Assembly: GCA_016209985.1 (NCBI GenBank)
Contig: JACQVB010000265.1
Location: forward strand, 1-32,011
Length of the DNA: 32,011 bases
Source: Gemmatimonadota bacterium
GTDB lineage: Bacteria; Gemmatimonadota; Gemmatimonadetes; Gemmatimonadales; GWC2-71-9
Direction of reading: 5' to 3'
A program made the position numbers and the translations under genes. A model generated the notes under the pieces. The model was not told the DNA's origin, ran no database searches, and was given only the letters and a program-made list of their open reading frames with translations. Shown here in pieces: positions 6,721-15,855 of the stretch (its first letter is position 1; each line of letters starts with the position of its first letter).

Positions 6721-8268
6721 TCACTGGCGTTCGTCCTGTCGTGTGCCCGGGCGGCTGGTCCCGTCCAGGAATTCCGCCACCACGTTTTTGACATCCCGAT
6801 GGAGTACATCCACCTGGTAGTTCAGCCCCCGCATCGTCTCCGGCGTGATCGTCCCGCCGAGCGAATCGAGGACGACGCCCAGCGCAGGATAGCGGCGAAG
6901 CGCCGACTGCCGCACCACCGGTGCCGCTTCATAGGGCGGAAAATACCCGCGGTCGTCGGCCAGCTGAAACAGGTTCAGCGCCGGGATCTGGCCGTCGGTC
7001 GCATTGCCGGCGATGATATCCACCTTCCCCTCCGCCAACGCTCGATAGGTGAGTCCGAGGTCCATGACCGACGGCTTGGTGCGGAACTTGAGACCGTAGC
7101 GCGCGGCCAGACCGGGAAAGCCGTCGGCGCGCTCCATGAACTCGTAGCCGAACCCCGCTCGCCATGTCCCCGCGTGCCGCGCCGCGTCGGAGAGCGTCCT
7201 CAGGTGCAGGCGCTCGGCGTCCGCGCGACGCACCAGCATCGCGAAGGTGTTCTCGAATCCGAGCGGCGGGCCCCACCGCAGCTGCCATCGCGCGCGGTAG
7301 GTGCGGTCCACGATCTCCCGCACGCGGGCGATATCGCTGAGCGCCGGCCGCTGAAGCACGGCCGAGTAGGCGGTGCCGGTGTATTCCACGTAGGCGTCGA
7401 GCTGGCCCGCGATCATCGCCTGATGGCATACGAACGTGCCGCCAAGATTCAGCTTTCGCTCGACCGGAAGGCCGGCGCGCTCGAGCTTCTGCGCGAGCAG
7501 CTCTCCCAGGATCACGGACTCGGTGAAGTTCTTGGAGCCGATGACGATCGCTTGCCGCCGGGGGGAACACGCGATGAGGACGATCAGCGAGACAATCGCG
7601 AGAAAACGGCATGCCGTCATGCCGTTATGCCGTCGTGCTCGCCAATCCACTGCCCGTTCCACCAGATGCAGTAGCGCATCCAGCACCAGAGCCAGGAAGG
7701 CGGCGGGAATTGCCCCCAGCAGGATCACGCGGTGATCCACCATCGAGACCCCGCGGAAGATGAATTCGCCGAGCCCTCCGGCGCCGATGGCCGCGGCGAT
7801 GGTGGCAATCCCGACGCCGACCACCGTGGCGATCCGAATGCCGGCCAGAATCACCGGCGCCGCGAGCGGAAACTCCACCAACCGGAGCAACTCTCCATCC
7901 GTCATACCCATGCCGATCGCCGCGTCGCGCACCGCGGGGTCGACGGCCTGGATCCCGGCGTAGGTGTTCCGGATGATCGGCAGCAGAGCGTAGACCACCA
8001 GCGCCACGATCGCGGTGCGGGCGCCGATGCCTCCAATGAAGGGCAGCGGGATCAACAACCCGAAGAGAGCGAGACTCGGGATCGTCTGAAAGACGTTAGC
8101 AAGGCCTAGAATCGGCGCCCGGAGAACCGGCTGGCGGGTCAGCGCGACGCCGAGCGGCAGACCCACCGTGATGGCAGCTAGCGTGGAGGCGACCACCAGG
8201 CCCAGGTGTTCCAGTGTGTGGCGCCACACGTCCGCACCATTATTGGCGAAGAACACCCAGAAGGTCAC
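6721..8268 (-). CDS. ABC transporter permease fused to substrate-binding domain (choline/betaine type)
   Basis: A 515-residue fusion. Residues about 1-215 form a permease of the OpuCB/ProW kind, with several membrane helices and an EAA-type loop (around GMTDGELLRLVEFPLAAP). After a short linker a new hydrophobic segment ends in LIAC-S, which looks like a former lipoprotein signal. Residues about 240-515 form an OpuAC/OsmF-type binding domain (IVIGSKNFTES, YVEYTGTAYS). Such proteins import choline, glycine betaine or related osmolytes. GTG 8268 overlaps the ATPase stop by GTGA, so the two are coupled. In the fusion the linker helix would tether the binding domain on the outer face of the inner membrane. 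Substrate identity is a family-level guess. Confidence 0.92.
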   Translation of the reverse strand: MTFWVFFANNGADVWRHTLEHLGLVVASTLAAITVGLPLGVALTRQPVLRAPILGLANVFQTIPSLALFGLLIPLPFIGGIGARTAIVALVVYALLPIIRNTYAGIQAVDPAVRDAAIGMGMTDGELLRLVEFPLAAPVILAGIRIATVVGVGIATIAAAIGAGGLGEFIFRGVSMVDHRVILLGAIPAAFLALVLDALLHLVERAVDWRARRHNGMTACRFLAIVSLIVLIACSPRRQAIVIGSKNFTESVILGELLAQKLERAGLPVERKLNLGGTFVCHQAMIAGQLDAYVEYTGTAYSAVLQRPALSDIARVREIVDRTYRARWQLRWGPPLGFENTFAMLVRRADAERLHLRTLSDAARHAGTWRAGFGYEFMERADGFPGLAARYGLKFRTKPSVMDLGLTYRALAEGKVDIIAGNATDGQIPALNLFQLADDRGYFPPYEAAPVVRQSALRRYPALGVVLDSLGGTITPETMRGLNYQVDVLHRDVKNVVAEFLDGTSRPGTRQDERQ

Positions 8269-8993
8269 GTGAGGCCCCGCAGCGCAACCACCGGCGGCCG
8301 GTCCGTCGAGGCGAATTCCTCCACACTGCCCAGAAAGGCGATGCGGCCATCGTGAAACACGGCGATCCGGCTCGCCAGCATGAGCGCTTCCCGCACATCG
8401 TGCGTGACAAAGACGACCGTCTTCCCGAGACGCGCGATCAAAGCCGCGAATTCGCGTTGGAGATCGGCGCGGGTCGCGGTGTCCAGCGCCCCAAAGGGCT
8501 CGTCACACAACAGAATCGGCGGGTCGGCCGCCAGGGCGCGGGCCACCCCCACCCGCTGGCGCTGCCCGCCGGAAAGCTCGTGCGGGAGCCGATGGGCGAA
8601 ATCGGCCGGCGCCAGGCCCACGAGCTCGAGCAGCTCGGTCACGCGCGCGCCGACCCGGTCCCCCGGCCACCGCTCGAGCCGCGGTACCAATCCCACGTTG
8701 CGGGCGACGGTGAAGTGCGGGAGCAATCCTACGTCCTGGATCATATAGCCGATGCGGCGTCTGAGCCGTACCGGATCCCAATCCAGCGTGCTCCGCCCGT
8801 CGACCTGGACCGTGCCGGACGTGGGGACGAGCAGCCGGTTGATCAGGCGCAGGCTGGTGGTCTTGCCCGAGCCGCTCCGGCCAAGAAAGACCAGCGTCTC
8901 GCTTCGTCGGATCGTGAGGTCGAGCGGCCCCACGATGGTCCGCCCGTTCACGGCGAACCGCGTGCCGCAGAACTCGATGGCGAGATCGGGCAT
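8265..8993 (-). CDS. ABC transporter ATP-binding protein (choline/betaine type)
   Basis: A 242-residue ATPase with all ABC motifs: Walker A GRSGSGKT (about residue 38), Q-loop in MIQDVGLLPH, signature LSGGQRQR, Walker B ILLCDEPFGALD and H-loop VFVTHDV. The family is that of osmolyte importers (OpuCA/ProV), but there is no C-terminal CBS pair, so the osmosensing module of OpuA/OpuC is missing. It is the first gene of the minus-strand operon and overlaps the permease start by 4 bases. The 172 bases up to the divergent kinase gene at 9166 must hold both promoters. Confidence 0.94.
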   Translation of the reverse strand: MPDLAIEFCGTRFAVNGRTIVGPLDLTIRRSETLVFLGRSGSGKTTSLRLINRLLVPTSGTVQVDGRSTLDWDPVRLRRRIGYMIQDVGLLPHFTVARNVGLVPRLERWPGDRVGARVTELLELVGLAPADFAHRLPHELSGGQRQRVGVARALAADPPILLCDEPFGALDTATRADLQREFAALIARLGKTVVFVTHDVREALMLASRIAVFHDGRIAFLGSVEEFASTDRPPVVALRGLT

Positions 8994-9165
8994 CCGCTGA
9001 CGCTAGCCCCGGCCGTCCGCACGTGTCAAACTCGTGTGGATCGGCCGCAGCCGGTGAGATCCGCCCCTGACGGGACAAATTGAAGGAAGCCCAGATTCTC
9101 CTAAAGACTCCTTCACAAACGCCTAGAGGCTGCCTTAAGAAGGGACGCCAGATTGGGTCCCTTCA

Positions 9166-12075
9166 ATGAAGTGGTACTTCGGAATTCTCCGCCATCGAGG
9201 CGCTTTTGCCCTGTTGGCCTTGGGCGTCGTCGTCCTGGGGGGTGGGACGGCCGCCGCCGTATTGTGGCCAACCGAGCGCCGGCACGTGCTCAACGACGTG
9301 CAGTCATCGCTCAACACTATGGCGGACGACCGGGCGTATGCCGTTCGGGAGTTGGTGCAGGATGCTGCGAGCGTGGCGCGGACCGTGGCGGCATATCCCA
9401 CGGTCGCCTACTTGGCCGAGGAACGACGAGGGGGTCCGCACCCGTTCCCCCGAGACGAAGGCGCCGCCAGCCACCTCAACATTCTGCTCTCCACGGTGGC
9501 TCGAGAAAGTGGATACCGGTTCGCGGGGCTCTTCGACACCCGTGGCGTCATGCTGGCGCACAGCGACAGCGCCTGGCTGCTCGGTGAGTCGGTCGCTGCC
9601 CTACGAGCAGTAATCGCCCTCGATACCACCGTGCTGGCGCTCCCCAGCCTCCCCGATGGAAGCACGTCCACCCTGCTCATCGCCGTCCCGGTCCACGCCG
9701 AACGCAGGACGTCTCCGGGGCCGGTGGGTGCGGTGCTCGTGGCCCTGGATCTCAAGCGCGAGTTCTTCAACGTGCTGCACCCGGGCAGAAACGAAGGGCA
9801 TGTTGTCGAAGCCGCGCTCGTGGCGGCAGACCGCGACTCGATATTCGTCTTCTCACCCTCGCTGCTGCTCGACGGCCAGACCGTCGACATCCACATCCCG
9901 AACCTCGAAGGGCGGGCCGTGACCGCGGCGGCCAGCGGGCGGAATACGTTCGGCGAGTTTCTCGACTATCGCGGAACGCCGGTATTCGCCGCCACCCGGA
10001 AGCTGCCGGGATTTACCTGGGGAATCGTAGTGAAGACGGATCGAGCCCATGTGACGGGAGAGATCCGCAACCGCGTCCTTACCATCCTCTTCGCCCTTTC
10101 GGGCATCGTGATCGCCCTGCTTGGCGTGGCGTATGGAGTCTGGCGGAGCGCGGAGGCGGCATACCGGGACTCGCTGGCGCGGTCCCAGGCGCAATCGGCC
10201 GAACGGCTCCGGCTGCAGATTGAATACATGCCCATCGCCTGTGTCGTGGCCAATCCCAGGCTCGACGCCATCGTCGAATGGAATCAGGCGGCCGAGCGGA
10301 TTTTCGGATACACCAAGGAAGAAGTGATTGGCCGCAGCCCGTTCGGCCTCATGGTGCCGGAACGGGCGCGCGCGGCCATCGAGTCGGATATCGCCACGTC
10401 GAACCGGGCGGGAGAGATCCAGGCCCGGTTCGAGCAGAACATGACCAAGGACGGCCGCACCATCTTCTGCCGGTGGACCAACGTCCCCCTGCGGGACGAG
10501 AATGGCCGACTGGTCGCCGTGATGGGCATGGCGCAGGACGTCACCGCCCAGCGGGAGAACGAGGAGCAACTGCGGCTGTTGCTGCGGGCCGTCGATCAAA
10601 GCCCGGCCTCGATCGTCATGACCGACACCCGGGCGAGAATCCTGTACGTGAACCCCAAGTTCGAGGCCGTCACCGGCTACACCGCCGCGGAAGCCATCGG
10701 GCAGAACCCGCGCATGTTGCAGTCCGGCAGCCACCCGGCCGATTTCTATCGTCAGATGTGGGAGACCATTACCTCTGGACAGATCTGGCGGGGCGAGCTG
10801 CACAACCGCACGAAGGATGGGCGACTCTTCCGCGAGCGGGCCTCGATCGCTCCGGTCACGGACGCTTCGGGAACGATCACCCATTACCTCGCCATCAAGG
10901 AGGACATCACCGACCGGAAGCAGCTGGAGGATGAGCTGCGGCAGGCACAGAAGATGGAGGCGGTCGGCCGGCTGGCCGGCGGCGTGGCTCACGATTTCAA
11001 CAACCTGCTCACCGTCATCCTGGGCAACTGCGAAATCGTCCTGGCCGACATGAAGGACGATGACGAGATCCGCCGGGACCTGGTCGAGATCGAAGCGGCG
11101 GCACGGCGGGCGGCCTCCCTGACCCGTCAACTGCTCGCCTTCAGCCGCCGGCAGATCATTCAACCGCAGATCCTCGATCTCAATGCGCTGGTGGAAGGGA
11201 TCGGCAAGATGATTCGGCGGCTGCTGGGTGAAGACATCACCGTCGCCATGCAGTTGGCGAAAGACGTGGGGCGGGTCATCGCCGATCCGGGGCAGCTGGA
11301 ACAGGTGCTCCTCAACCTCTCCGTCAACGCCCGGGATGCGATGCCGGACGGTGGCAGGCTCGCCATTCAGACCGCGAATATGGACGTGGACCCGACCTTC
11401 CAGCGGGACCATCCCGGGGCCCAGGTCGGGCCGCATGTGAAGATCGCGATCACCGACACCGGTACCGGGATGACGCCCGAGGTCAGGGCGCACCTATTCG
11501 AGCCGTTTTTCACCACCAAGCCGGCGGGCAAGGGTACCGGATTGGGACTATCAACCGTCTACGGCATTGTCAAACAGAGCAACGGATCGATCTTCGTGCA
11601 GAGCGAGCCGGACCGCGGGTCCACGTTCACCATCCTGCTTCCCCGGTCCGACGCCGAGCCCACCAGCAGGGCTCCGGTGGCCTCGGAGATCTCCGGCGGC
11701 ACGGAAACCATCCTCATCGCCGAAGATGACGGCATCGTTCGCTCCATCGCGCGTCGAGCGCTCGAAGGCCGCGGCTATCGCATTCTCGAGGCGCGGGATG
11801 GCGAGGGCGCGCTGAAGCTGGCGAGCCAGGAGTCCGGGGCCATTCATCTGCTGCTGACGGACCTGGTAATGCCGGGCATGGGAGGGCAGGAGCTGGCCCG
11901 CCGGCTCACCGCCCAGTTTCCCGGCGTGAGGACGCTCTTCACCTCGGGCTACAGTGAGACGGCGGCCACCAATGGTGGGGTGTTGAGTCCGGACGTGGCG
12001 TTTCTCGCCAAGCCGTTTTCGGTCGAGGAGATTGCTCGGAAGGTGCGGGCGGTGCTGGACCAAGTCACCCCATAA
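9166..12075 (+). CDS. Large hybrid sensor histidine kinase with two PAS domains
   Basis: A 969-residue membrane sensor. In order: a TM helix (about 13-33), an extracytoplasmic sensor of Cache type (about 35-300, with GYRFAGLFDTRGVMLAHSD), a second TM helix (about 305-327), PAS 1 (about 350-470), PAS 2 (about 475-605, YVNPKFEAVTGYTAAEAIG), HisKA with His609 in GGVAHDFNNLL, HATPase_c (about 715-835, GTGLGLSTVYGIVKQSNG) and a receiver with Asp899 in LLTDLVMPGMGG. The H-D-F-N-N box is typical of the hybrid kinases common in environmental bacteria. No DNA-binding regulator is adjacent, so the output partner is unknown. A 7-bp hairpin follows the stop. NAD synthetase starts 150 bases downstream and is probably a separate unit. 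Confidence 0.95.
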   Translation: MKWYFGILRHRGAFALLALGVVVLGGGTAAAVLWPTERRHVLNDVQSSLNTMADDRAYAVRELVQDAASVARTVAAYPTVAYLAEERRGGPHPFPRDEGAASHLNILLSTVARESGYRFAGLFDTRGVMLAHSDSAWLLGESVAALRAVIALDTTVLALPSLPDGSTSTLLIAVPVHAERRTSPGPVGAVLVALDLKREFFNVLHPGRNEGHVVEAALVAADRDSIFVFSPSLLLDGQTVDIHIPNLEGRAVTAAASGRNTFGEFLDYRGTPVFAATRKLPGFTWGIVVKTDRAHVTGEIRNRVLTILFALSGIVIALLGVAYGVWRSAEAAYRDSLARSQAQSAERLRLQIEYMPIACVVANPRLDAIVEWNQAAERIFGYTKEEVIGRSPFGLMVPERARAAIESDIATSNRAGEIQARFEQNMTKDGRTIFCRWTNVPLRDENGRLVAVMGMAQDVTAQRENEEQLRLLLRAVDQSPASIVMTDTRARILYVNPKFEAVTGYTAAEAIGQNPRMLQSGSHPADFYRQMWETITSGQIWRGELHNRTKDGRLFRERASIAPVTDASGTITHYLAIKEDITDRKQLEDELRQAQKMEAVGRLAGGVAHDFNNLLTVILGNCEIVLADMKDDDEIRRDLVEIEAAARRAASLTRQLLAFSRRQIIQPQILDLNALVEGIGKMIRRLLGEDITVAMQLAKDVGRVIADPGQLEQVLLNLSVNARDAMPDGGRLAIQTANMDVDPTFQRDHPGAQVGPHVKIAITDTGTGMTPEVRAHLFEPFFTTKPAGKGTGLGLSTVYGIVKQSNGSIFVQSEPDRGSTFTILLPRSDAEPTSRAPVASEISGGTETILIAEDDGIVRSIARRALEGRGYRILEARDGEGALKLASQESGAIHLLLTDLVMPGMGGQELARRLTAQFPGVRTLFTSGYSETAATNGGVLSPDVAFLAKPFSVEEIARKVRAVLDQVTP

Positions 12076-12101
12076 TCACCCCCGCGATTCCTGCCAGCGG
12101 T

Positions 12102-12121
12102 CCGTTGCTCCCTCGCAACGG
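12102..12121 (+). terminator. Hairpin after the hybrid kinase gene
   Basis: CCGTTGC (12102-12108) and GCAACGG (12115-12121) make a perfect 7-bp stem with a 6-base loop, 26 bases after the kinase stop. No T-tract follows, so this may slow polymerase or protect the 3' end rather than terminate by itself. Confidence 0.45.
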
Positions 12122-12225
12122 TGCGCACCCCCCCGGCCAGTCCGTCTAAATTCCCCCGGAACGGTACGCCTACCATGGGATGGCGCTCCGGGTGATCGTT
12201 CCTTATTCGTGATGAAGGTCCGCTG

Positions 12226-14277
12226 GTGGATCGAATCTTCCATTCGCCCTACTCGCACGGGTTCGTGCGCGCGGCCGTGTGCGTTCCCTCCGTTCGGGTA
12301 GCCGATCCCGGGTATAACCTGGAGCGCATGCTGGGGCTGGCCCGCCGCGCCTCTGAAATGGGCGCGGCGGTGGCCCTCTTCCCGGAGCTCGGCATCTCGG
12401 CGTACAGCAATGAGGACCTGCACCAGCAGGACGCCCTGCTCGACGGGGTGCAAGCAGCGCTCGTACGGTTAGTCGAGGAGAGCCGAGGTCTGACGCCCGT
12501 GCTCCTGGTCGGAGCGCCGCTCAGGTTCGAAGGCAAGCTGTTCAACTGCGCGGTGGTGATTTACCGCGGGCGGGTGCTGGGCATAGTGCCGAAGAGTTAT
12601 CTCCCGAACTATCGCGAGTTCTACGAGGGGCGCCAGTTCACTCCCGCACGGGCCGCCGTGAGCCGAGAGGTGCGGTTTCTGGGCAACCTCGTCCCGTTCG
12701 GCAACGACCTGGTATTCCATGCAGTCAACATCCAGAACTTCGCGCTCTTCGTGGAGATCTGCGAGGACGTCTGGGTGCCGATCCCACCCAGCACCTGGGG
12801 CACATTGGCAGGGGCCACGGTGCTCGCCAACCTGTCGGCCAGCAATATCACCATCGGCAAGGCGGCCTACCGGCGCAGTCTTTGCGCCAGTCAGTCGGCC
12901 AAGTGCATTGCGGCCTATCTCTACTCGGCGTCGGGGTCGGGAGAGTCCACCACCGATCTCGCGTGGGATGGCCACGCGCTGATCTACGAGAACAACGATC
13001 TGCTGGCCGAGTCGCAACGATTCGCGCCCGAGGAGCAGGTCATTGCCGCCGATCTCGACCTGGACCGCCTGGCGCAGGAGCGTTCGCGCATGACCAGCTT
13101 CCACGATGCGGCGGGCGAATACGGGGAACGGGCGCGGCAGCTTCGTGAGGTCCCATTCGAGCTGGTGGTGCCCACAGGCCGGCTCGAGCTCCGACGCCGC
13201 GTGGACCGCTTTCCCTATGTGCCCAGCGATCCGCGCGATCTCGACGCCCGCTGCTACGAGGCGTACCACATCCAGGTGCAAGGTCTGGTGAAGCGGCTGG
13301 CGAGCGCCGGGATCGAGAAGGTCGTGATCGGTATTTCCGGTGGTCTCGACTCCACCCAGGCACTCATCGTTGCCGCGCGAGCCCTGGATCAACTTCACCT
13401 GCCTCGCACCAATATTCTCGCCTACTCGCTGCCGGGTTTCGCCACCAGCGAGGGAACGCGGAGCAACGCGCTCCGGCTCATGCGCGCGCTCCGGGTCACG
13501 GCGAACGAGATCGATATTCGTGCTTCGGCACTCCAGATGCTGCGCGATATCGGGCATCCGTTCGGACAGGGCGAGGCGGTCCACGATGTCACCTTCGAAA
13601 ACGTCCAGGCGGGTGAGCGTACCTCGCATCTCTTCCGCCTCGCCAACCTCCACGGCGCCCTGGTGGTCGGCACCAGCGACCTGAGCGAGCTGGCCCTGGG
13701 CTGGACCACCTACGGCGTGGGCGACCATATGTCGCACTACCACGTGAACGCCTCGGTACCGAAGACCCTGATCTCCTACCTCATCCGGTGGGTGGCCGGC
13801 ACGGATCAGTTCGATGACGAGGTGAACCAGACGCTGCGTTCGATTCTGGAGACCAAGATCTCACCGGAGCTGGTGCCCGTGGAATCGGGCGAGAGCATCC
13901 AGAGCACCGAAGCAGTCGTCGGCCCGTTTGAGCTGCAGGACTTCCATCTCTACTACATCACCCGCTTCGGCTTTCGACCCAGCAAGGTCGCCTACCTGGC
14001 CCTCCACGCCTGGGGTGACCGCGAGCGCGGGACGTGGCCCCAACTGATTCCCGCCCAGCAGCGGCGTGAATATGACCTCTCGACCATCAAGAAGTGGCTG
14101 GGCGTTTTTCTCCTTCGCTTCTTCAAGCTGAGTCAATTCAAACGCTCCGCGATCCCCAACGCACCGAAAGTGGGCTCGGGCGGCTCCCTCTCACCCCGCG
14201 GTGACTGGCGCGCACCGAGTGACGCCGAAGCCACGGTGTGGCTGGAGGAGCTGCGACGTAACGTGCCGGATGCCTGA
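12226..14277 (+). CDS. nadE: Glutamine-dependent NAD+ synthetase
   Basis: A 683-residue two-domain enzyme making NAD+ from deamido-NAD+, ATP and glutamine. The N-terminal nitrilase-like glutaminase (about 1-300) shows its catalytic triad: Glu54 in LFPELGIS, Lys123 in [14 protein letters not shown] and Cys179 in [10 protein letters not shown]. The C-terminal synthetase has the ATP-pyrophosphatase P-loop S371-G-G-L-D-S, followed by [12 protein letters not shown] and [12 protein letters not shown]. The length matches the long glutamine-dependent form. GTG 12226 is the start in this frame, with a weak AAGG upstream. DoxX follows after 113 bases on the same strand. Confidence 0.96.
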   Translation: MDRIFHSPYSHGFVRAAVCVPSVRVADPGYNLERMLGLARRASEMGAAVALFPELGISAYSNEDLHQQDALLDGVQAALVRLVEESRGLTPVLLVGAPLRFEGKLFNCAVVIYRGRVLGIVPKSYLPNYREFYEGRQFTPARAAVSREVRFLGNLVPFGNDLVFHAVNIQNFALFVEICEDVWVPIPPSTWGTLAGATVLANLSASNITIGKAAYRRSLCASQSAKCIAAYLYSASGSGESTTDLAWDGHALIYENNDLLAESQRFAPEEQVIAADLDLDRLAQERSRMTSFHDAAGEYGERARQLREVPFELVVPTGRLELRRRVDRFPYVPSDPRDLDARCYEAYHIQVQGLVKRLASAGIEKVVIGISGGLDSTQALIVAARALDQLHLPRTNILAYSLPGFATSEGTRSNALRLMRALRVTANEIDIRASALQMLRDIGHPFGQGEAVHDVTFENVQAGERTSHLFRLANLHGALVVGTSDLSELALGWTTYGVGDHMSHYHVNASVPKTLISYLIRWVAGTDQFDDEVNQTLRSILETKISPELVPVESGESIQSTEAVVGPFELQDFHLYYITRFGFRPSKVAYLALHAWGDRERGTWPQLIPAQQRREYDLSTIKKWLGVFLLRFFKLSQFKRSAIPNAPKVGSGGSLSPRGDWRAPSDAEATVWLEELRRNVPDA

Positions 14278-14390
14278 GAAGTAAACCGCCGGTCGCAGTT
14301 CACCACCGGTAAGCGGCAGCATTTGCGCTGGGCGGGGGAATTGCCAATCCTTCGGGCGGGAATTCGACCAACTATCGGGAGGTGCCTGTT

Positions 14391-14798
14391 ATGTACACGC
14401 AACTCTGGCCGTGGCTGCATCTGGTTTCCCGCATTCTCTTCGCCCTGCTGTTCCTGTCCAGCGGTTGGATGCACCTTACCAAGACTCAGATGCTGGTCGG
14501 CTACGCGGCGTCGAAGAAGGTTCCCGCCGCGCCGGTGATGGTACGAATCACCGGCGTGATGATCCTGGTCGGGGGTATTCTGGTGCTCCTCGGCTGGCAT
14601 CGGTTCATCGGTGCGGGACTCATCGCCATCTTCCTTTTCCCGACGGCCTTCCTGATGCACAATTTCTGGACGATGACCGATCCCACGGCTCGGGCGAACG
14701 ACCAGGCGCACTTCATGAAGGATCTCAGCCTGGCGGGTGCGGCACTCTACATCGCCGCGACCAGCGGATTCGCCTGGCCGTTAAGCCTGGGACACTGA
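14391..14798 (+). CDS. DoxX-family membrane protein
   Basis: A 135-residue inner-membrane protein with four hydrophobic helices (LVSRILFALLFLSSGWMH; VMVRITGVMILVGGILVLLG; LIAIFLFPTAFLMHNFW; LSLAGAALYIAATSG). This is the DoxX/SURF4-like fold, and the F-x-x-S-G-x-x-H-L motif in helix 1 is typical. ATG 14391 is chosen over GTG 14382 because GGGAGG stands 8 bases before it. DoxX proteins are tied to thiosulfate:quinone oxidation in archaea and to membrane-associated oxidant defence in some bacteria; the role here is not known. A strong hairpin and then the 21-bp repeat array follow. Confidence 0.88.
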   Translation: MYTQLWPWLHLVSRILFALLFLSSGWMHLTKTQMLVGYAASKKVPAAPVMVRITGVMILVGGILVLLGWHRFIGAGLIAIFLFPTAFLMHNFWTMTDPTARANDQAHFMKDLSLAGAALYIAATSGFAWPLSLGH

Positions 14799-14802
14799 CC
14801 CG

Positions 14803-14826
14803 GACGCCGCGTCGGATCGCGGCGTC
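14803..14826 (+). terminator. Hairpin after DoxX
   Basis: GACGCCGCG (14803-14811) and CGCGGCGTC (14818-14826) form a perfect 9-bp GC stem with a 6-base loop, beginning 4 bases after the DoxX stop. No T-tract follows. The position suggests a terminator or 3'-end stabiliser. Confidence 0.55.
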
Positions 14827-14835
14827 GAGATCAGG

Positions 14836-15145
14836 CGGTCAGGCCAATGCGGCGCCGACTTCACCGGCTGCGATTCTGACTTCAGTCGATGCGGAGGAGA
14901 CTTCAGTTGGGACACCTCAGACTTCAGGCAACGCACCTCAGACTTCAGTCAATGCGGATCAGGTGAAGACCGCATGTCTGTAAGTCTCATATGCGATGAC
15001 TGAAGTCTGATCCGTCACGGAGCGGATCTGAGCCGTGGCAACTGAAGTCTGATCTGGAAGGGATGAATTCAGCGAGGCGGCCGCTGAAGGCTGATCCGCG
15101 TTGGTTTAAGCTTCAAGTGCCTTGGGTGAAGTCTGAGCTGTGTTA
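14836..15145. repeat. Inverted array of degenerate 21-bp repeats
   Basis: This 310-base stretch between convergent DoxX and Uma2 genes holds no recognisable gene. The left arm has units at exact 21-base steps (14836, 14857, 14878, 14899, 14920, 14941) with core GACTTCAG. The right arm continues at 21-base steps (14999, 15020, 15041, 15062, 15083, 15104, 15125) with the complementary core CTGAAGTC. The arms face each other; a 14-bp perfect inverted repeat (14938-14951 with 14997-15010) flanks a centre that can itself pair (CGCAT/ATGCG). Read outward-in from either side, both arms encode a Q-T-S-V heptad pattern, for example TSVNADQ. The array could be two-helical-turn protein sites, a giant RNA hairpin or a decayed coding repeat. 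Confidence 0.85.
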
Positions 15146-15769
15146 CAGATCTTCTTCTTCTTCGTTCTCATCACCGTAACCTTCCCACTCCTCCTTAACC
15201 GCGAGCGGCGGAAGTGGGACGTCGTCGTAGATGTCATCCAGGCTGAGCTGGATACCCAGGGTCGGAATCGAGATCTCCCCGCTGCCCTGGATTTCCTCCC
15301 GCAGCCATTGGCCCTTGGCGTCTCGGGTGTAGGCGAACACCTGGCGCCGGCGCTGCTCCACGACCAGGTAGGTCCGCAGTGAGGGAATCCGCTGGTAGGC
15401 GTCGAGTTTTTCGCGGCGGTCGGTTGCCCGCGTACTGGGAGATGTCACCTCGGCCACCAGCGCCGGTTCCTGGACGATCCGCTCGACATCGGCTGCCTTG
15501 CCGCAGGCAAGGATGATGTCGGGATAATAAATCCGATCGGCCGCCGCCCGGAGCTTCACGTCCGTGGCGAATACCCTGCAACCACGGGAGCGCGCTGGTT
15601 GGTGAAGGTGCCTTGTAAGGTTGAGGGTGATCAGGTTGTGGCGGGTAGTTCCGCCAACCATGACGTAGACTTCGCCCGCCACGTACTCGTGCCGGAGCGG
15701 GCTCTTCTCTTCGAAGGCGAGGTATTCTTCCAGTGACATGAGGTGCCCAGCGGGCCGCGTCCGGTCCAT
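15143..15769 (-). CDS. Uma2-family endonuclease-like protein
   Basis: A 208-residue protein of the Uma2/DUF820 family, a PD-(D/E)XK nuclease fold found in many copies in some bacteria. Visible marks are SLEEYLAFEE, the HEYVAGEVYVM segment, YYPDIILACG (D in the nuclease core), LVAEVTSPST (E-x-T-S) and KLDAYQRIPSLRTYLVV (K and the following strand). The C-terminus is very acidic. The start is taken as ATG 15769, matching the usual 10-20 residues before EEYL; no ribosome-binding site is visible and two hairpins abut the start codon. A truncated second copy with the same leader lies at 21138-21287. The family's biological role is not settled. The stop falls in the last unit of the 21-bp array. 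Confidence 0.9.
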   Translation of the reverse strand: MDRTRPAGHLMSLEEYLAFEEKSPLRHEYVAGEVYVMVGGTTRHNLITLNLTRHLHQPARSRGCRVFATDVKLRAAADRIYYPDIILACGKAADVERIVQEPALVAEVTSPSTRATDRREKLDAYQRIPSLRTYLVVEQRRRQVFAYTRDAKGQWLREEIQGSGEISIPTLGIQLSLDDIYDDVPLPPLAVKEEWEGYGDENEEEEDL

Positions 15770-15771
15770 GT

Positions 15772-15818
15772 GCCGAGCTTACGCTCGGCGGCGCCGAGAA
15801 CGCAAGACCTGCGTTTTT
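15772..15818 (-). promoter_or_regulatory. Twin-hairpin leader of the Uma2 gene
   Basis: Directly upstream of ATG 15769 are two stem-loops. One is GCCGAGC/GCTCGGC (15772-15778 with 15783-15789). The other is AACGCA/TGCGTT (15799-15804 with 15810-15815), with five T on the plus strand after it. The same two hairpins at the same 27-base offset precede the truncated copy at 21239. In the first hairpin one base differs but pairing is kept as G-T. Conservation in both copies suggests a functional leader or operator. On the plus strand the second hairpin also looks like an intrinsic terminator. Confidence 0.55.
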
Positions 15819-15855
15819 ATGGTCCTCGGCGCGTTCCTGGCAGAGGCGGCCTGAC

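Noticed and set aside
9853-11493. Long minus-strand frame opposite the hybrid kinase
   Set aside because: No domain and no start signal; the plus strand has a complete multidomain kinase.
14836-15145. CRISPR array
   Set aside because: Units are 21 bases without unique spacers, degenerate and in two facing orientations, with no cas genes.
15799-15818. Intrinsic terminator on the plus strand (stem plus five T)
   Set aside because: No plus-strand gene ends here, and the element is conserved as part of the leader of two minus-strand Uma2 copies; kept as a leader hairpin.
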